Shown one piece after another: positions 62,890-64,000 of a stretch of 64,000 bases of DNA; the first letter of the stretch is position 1, and every line of letters begins with the position of its first letter. The DNA lies in the NCBI RefSeq assembly GCF_020283565.1, contig NC_060062.1, forward strand, positions 22,044,127-22,108,126, given 5' to 3'. Under the pieces are notes generated by a model, which was not told the DNA's origin, made no database searches, and worked only from the letters and a program-made list of their open reading frames with translations. A program made the position numbers and the translations under genes. Origin of the DNA: Trifolium pratense (Eukaryota; Streptophyta; Magnoliopsida; Fabales; Fabaceae).

Positions 62890-63475
62890 TACTATTATAA
62901 TTTGCACTGGTTGTCAAATTTATCATAAGAGAAGATTAACAAGAAGAAAAAAAAAACTTTAATGTTAGATAATGGTTTGTTGAAATTTTTGCATACATGA
63001 TTTGTTTTTAATTACAAAGAAATTAAGTTTGGAACCAAATTGCATGATTGGTCTACACCAAGGTTAGCTTGTACCTAGTAAAAAGCTATACCATCTTGGG
63101 TAAATTACTGTAATTGTCTCAAAGATAAATTAAACTAAATAAAATAAAAACATTTTAATTGATTTTGAATAACTTATAAAATGACTCAAAGATCACTTAT
63201 ACAGAGAGATAGTGATATTAATAAATAATAATTTATACAGGCTTAAAGACCAAAGATAAGTCCCAAAGATAAGTTAAATAGGCGTATATTAAGATAGGGT
63301 AATAATATATGCCTATTTATTAATAACAGTATTTTCTATGAGAAGTTATATTTTTACTCATATGTCTATTTTCTATAATTCTAACAGTGACCTATATTTC
63401 TACTCGTATGTTAATGTATATATTCCAAATGGTATGATAATAATATTGTGTTTACTTTTTTTTATAATAATTATT
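62890..63475. other. AT-rich downstream region
   Basis: Former 3' flank of LYK copy C. No gene recognised. Confidence 0.4.
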
Positions 63476-63818
63476 GGCTTAACTACACATTTGGTCCCTT
63501 ACGTTTATTTTAGGTTTCAATTTGGTCCCTTACGTTTAAAAAGTATCAATTTGGTCCCTTACGTTTATTTTAGGTTTCAAGTTAGTCCTTTCCGTTAGTT
63601 TTGTCACTAACACCGTTTGAACAGTACACGTGTCAGCGTGTCAAAGTGCCACGTGTCAGTCCACGTATGCAAATTGACTGCCACATATGACAAAATTGAC
63701 GGAAAGGACTAACTTGAAACCTAAAATAAACGTAAGGGACCAAATTGATACTTTTTAAACGTAAGGGACCAAATTGAAACCTAAAATAAACGTAAGGAAC
63801 CAAATGTATAGTTAAGCC
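63476..63818. mobile_element. Fold-back MITE (GGCTTAAC ends)
   Basis: 343 bp, almost entirely one inverted repeat: the left arm has CACATTTGGTCCCTTACG and TTTGGTCCCTTACGTTTA repeats, and the right arm is their inverse, ending GTATAGTTAAGCC. Flanks TAATTATT and TAATTTTT differ by one base, probably an aged duplication. Same GGCTTAA end as the element at 55595. Confidence 0.85.
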
Positions 63819-64000
63819 TAATTTTTACGCAGATATATATTTTCTACTCGTATATTAATATGCATGCCTACACATGAGTTGTTAAAAACAGACCAAAAGA
63901 TATGACTCACATGATACAAACAAATAGAATACTAATCGATTATATTAATCGACTATATTCGTCATTGAGATTTTTTATGAAACAAACAAATAGAATACTA
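63819..64000. other. Spacer to the window end
   Basis: AT-rich; AACAAACAAATAGAATACTA appears twice near the end (about 63917-63936 and 63981-64000). Nothing else seen. Confidence 0.4.

Noticed and set aside
63338..63598. 86-codon plus-strand frame with repeated LVPYVYFRFQ.
   Set aside because: It is a read-through of the repeated TTTGGTCCCTTACG units in the fold-back MITE at 63476-63818.

Overview
This is plant nuclear DNA, almost certainly from a papilionoid legume. The evidence is LysM receptor kinases of the LYK/NFR1 type, legume-style short inverted-repeat elements ending in GGCTTAA or CTCCCTCCGGCC, split genes with GT-AG introns and AT-rich spacers. Medicago or a close relative is my best guess, but the species cannot be proved from sequence alone. 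There is no bacterial or organellar content.

Layout. (1) 1-5758 is the 3' part of a Ty3/gypsy element of Tat-like organisation: the end of the integrase, then two antisense ORFs with their own TATA boxes, a purine tract and a 3' LTR. (2) 7384-7668 is a complete U2 snRNA gene with USE, TATA, RNA and 3' box, followed by a UDP-glycosyltransferase relic. (3) 8.6-31.4 kb is a cluster of Cf-type LRR receptor-like proteins on the minus strand. Two copies are intact (8657-11719 and 22963-26007), one is full length but frameshifted in its membrane anchor (18786-21644), and there are at least five fragments. Three decayed copies of a TIR1/AFB auxin-receptor gene are interleaved with them. Receptor head, spacer and auxin-receptor relic were duplicated together as a unit. 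(4) 31.9-37.2 kb holds nested MITEs, an RNase H-like relic, a small SIAMESE-related (SMR) gene and a SINE. (5) 37.8-62.9 kb is a LysM receptor-kinase cluster on the plus strand. Copy A is complete except for a 7-bp frameshift in its signal peptide. Copy B is a truncated relic interrupted by a 322-bp solo LTR. Copy C is an apparently functional 12-exon gene of 612 residues. Its last exon was split by a solo LTR that now supplies the final residues and the stop.

Between copies B and C lie a ~6 kb array of ~400-bp repeats in which two monomer types alternate (43.9-49.9 kb), a LINE relic, a CACTA end and a gag-protease-only Ty1/copia element with both LTRs (52519-54957). The solo LTR at the end of copy C carries two related MITEs with 9-bp target duplications, one of which has itself been split by a Tourist-like element.

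How the genes fit together: both clusters encode cell-surface recognition proteins. The LysM kinases are expected to bind chitin-type or lipochitin oligosaccharides. The receptor-like proteins have no kinase and in this family signal through partner kinases. The region looks like a birth-and-death receptor locus shaped by tandem duplication and transposon insertion. The most unusual items are the LTR-written C-terminus of LYK copy C, an 8-nt microexon beside an intron bounded by direct repeats, the alternating repeat array, the MITEs whose two ends are each a palindrome, and the U2 gene with a rewritten but still paired stem IIb.
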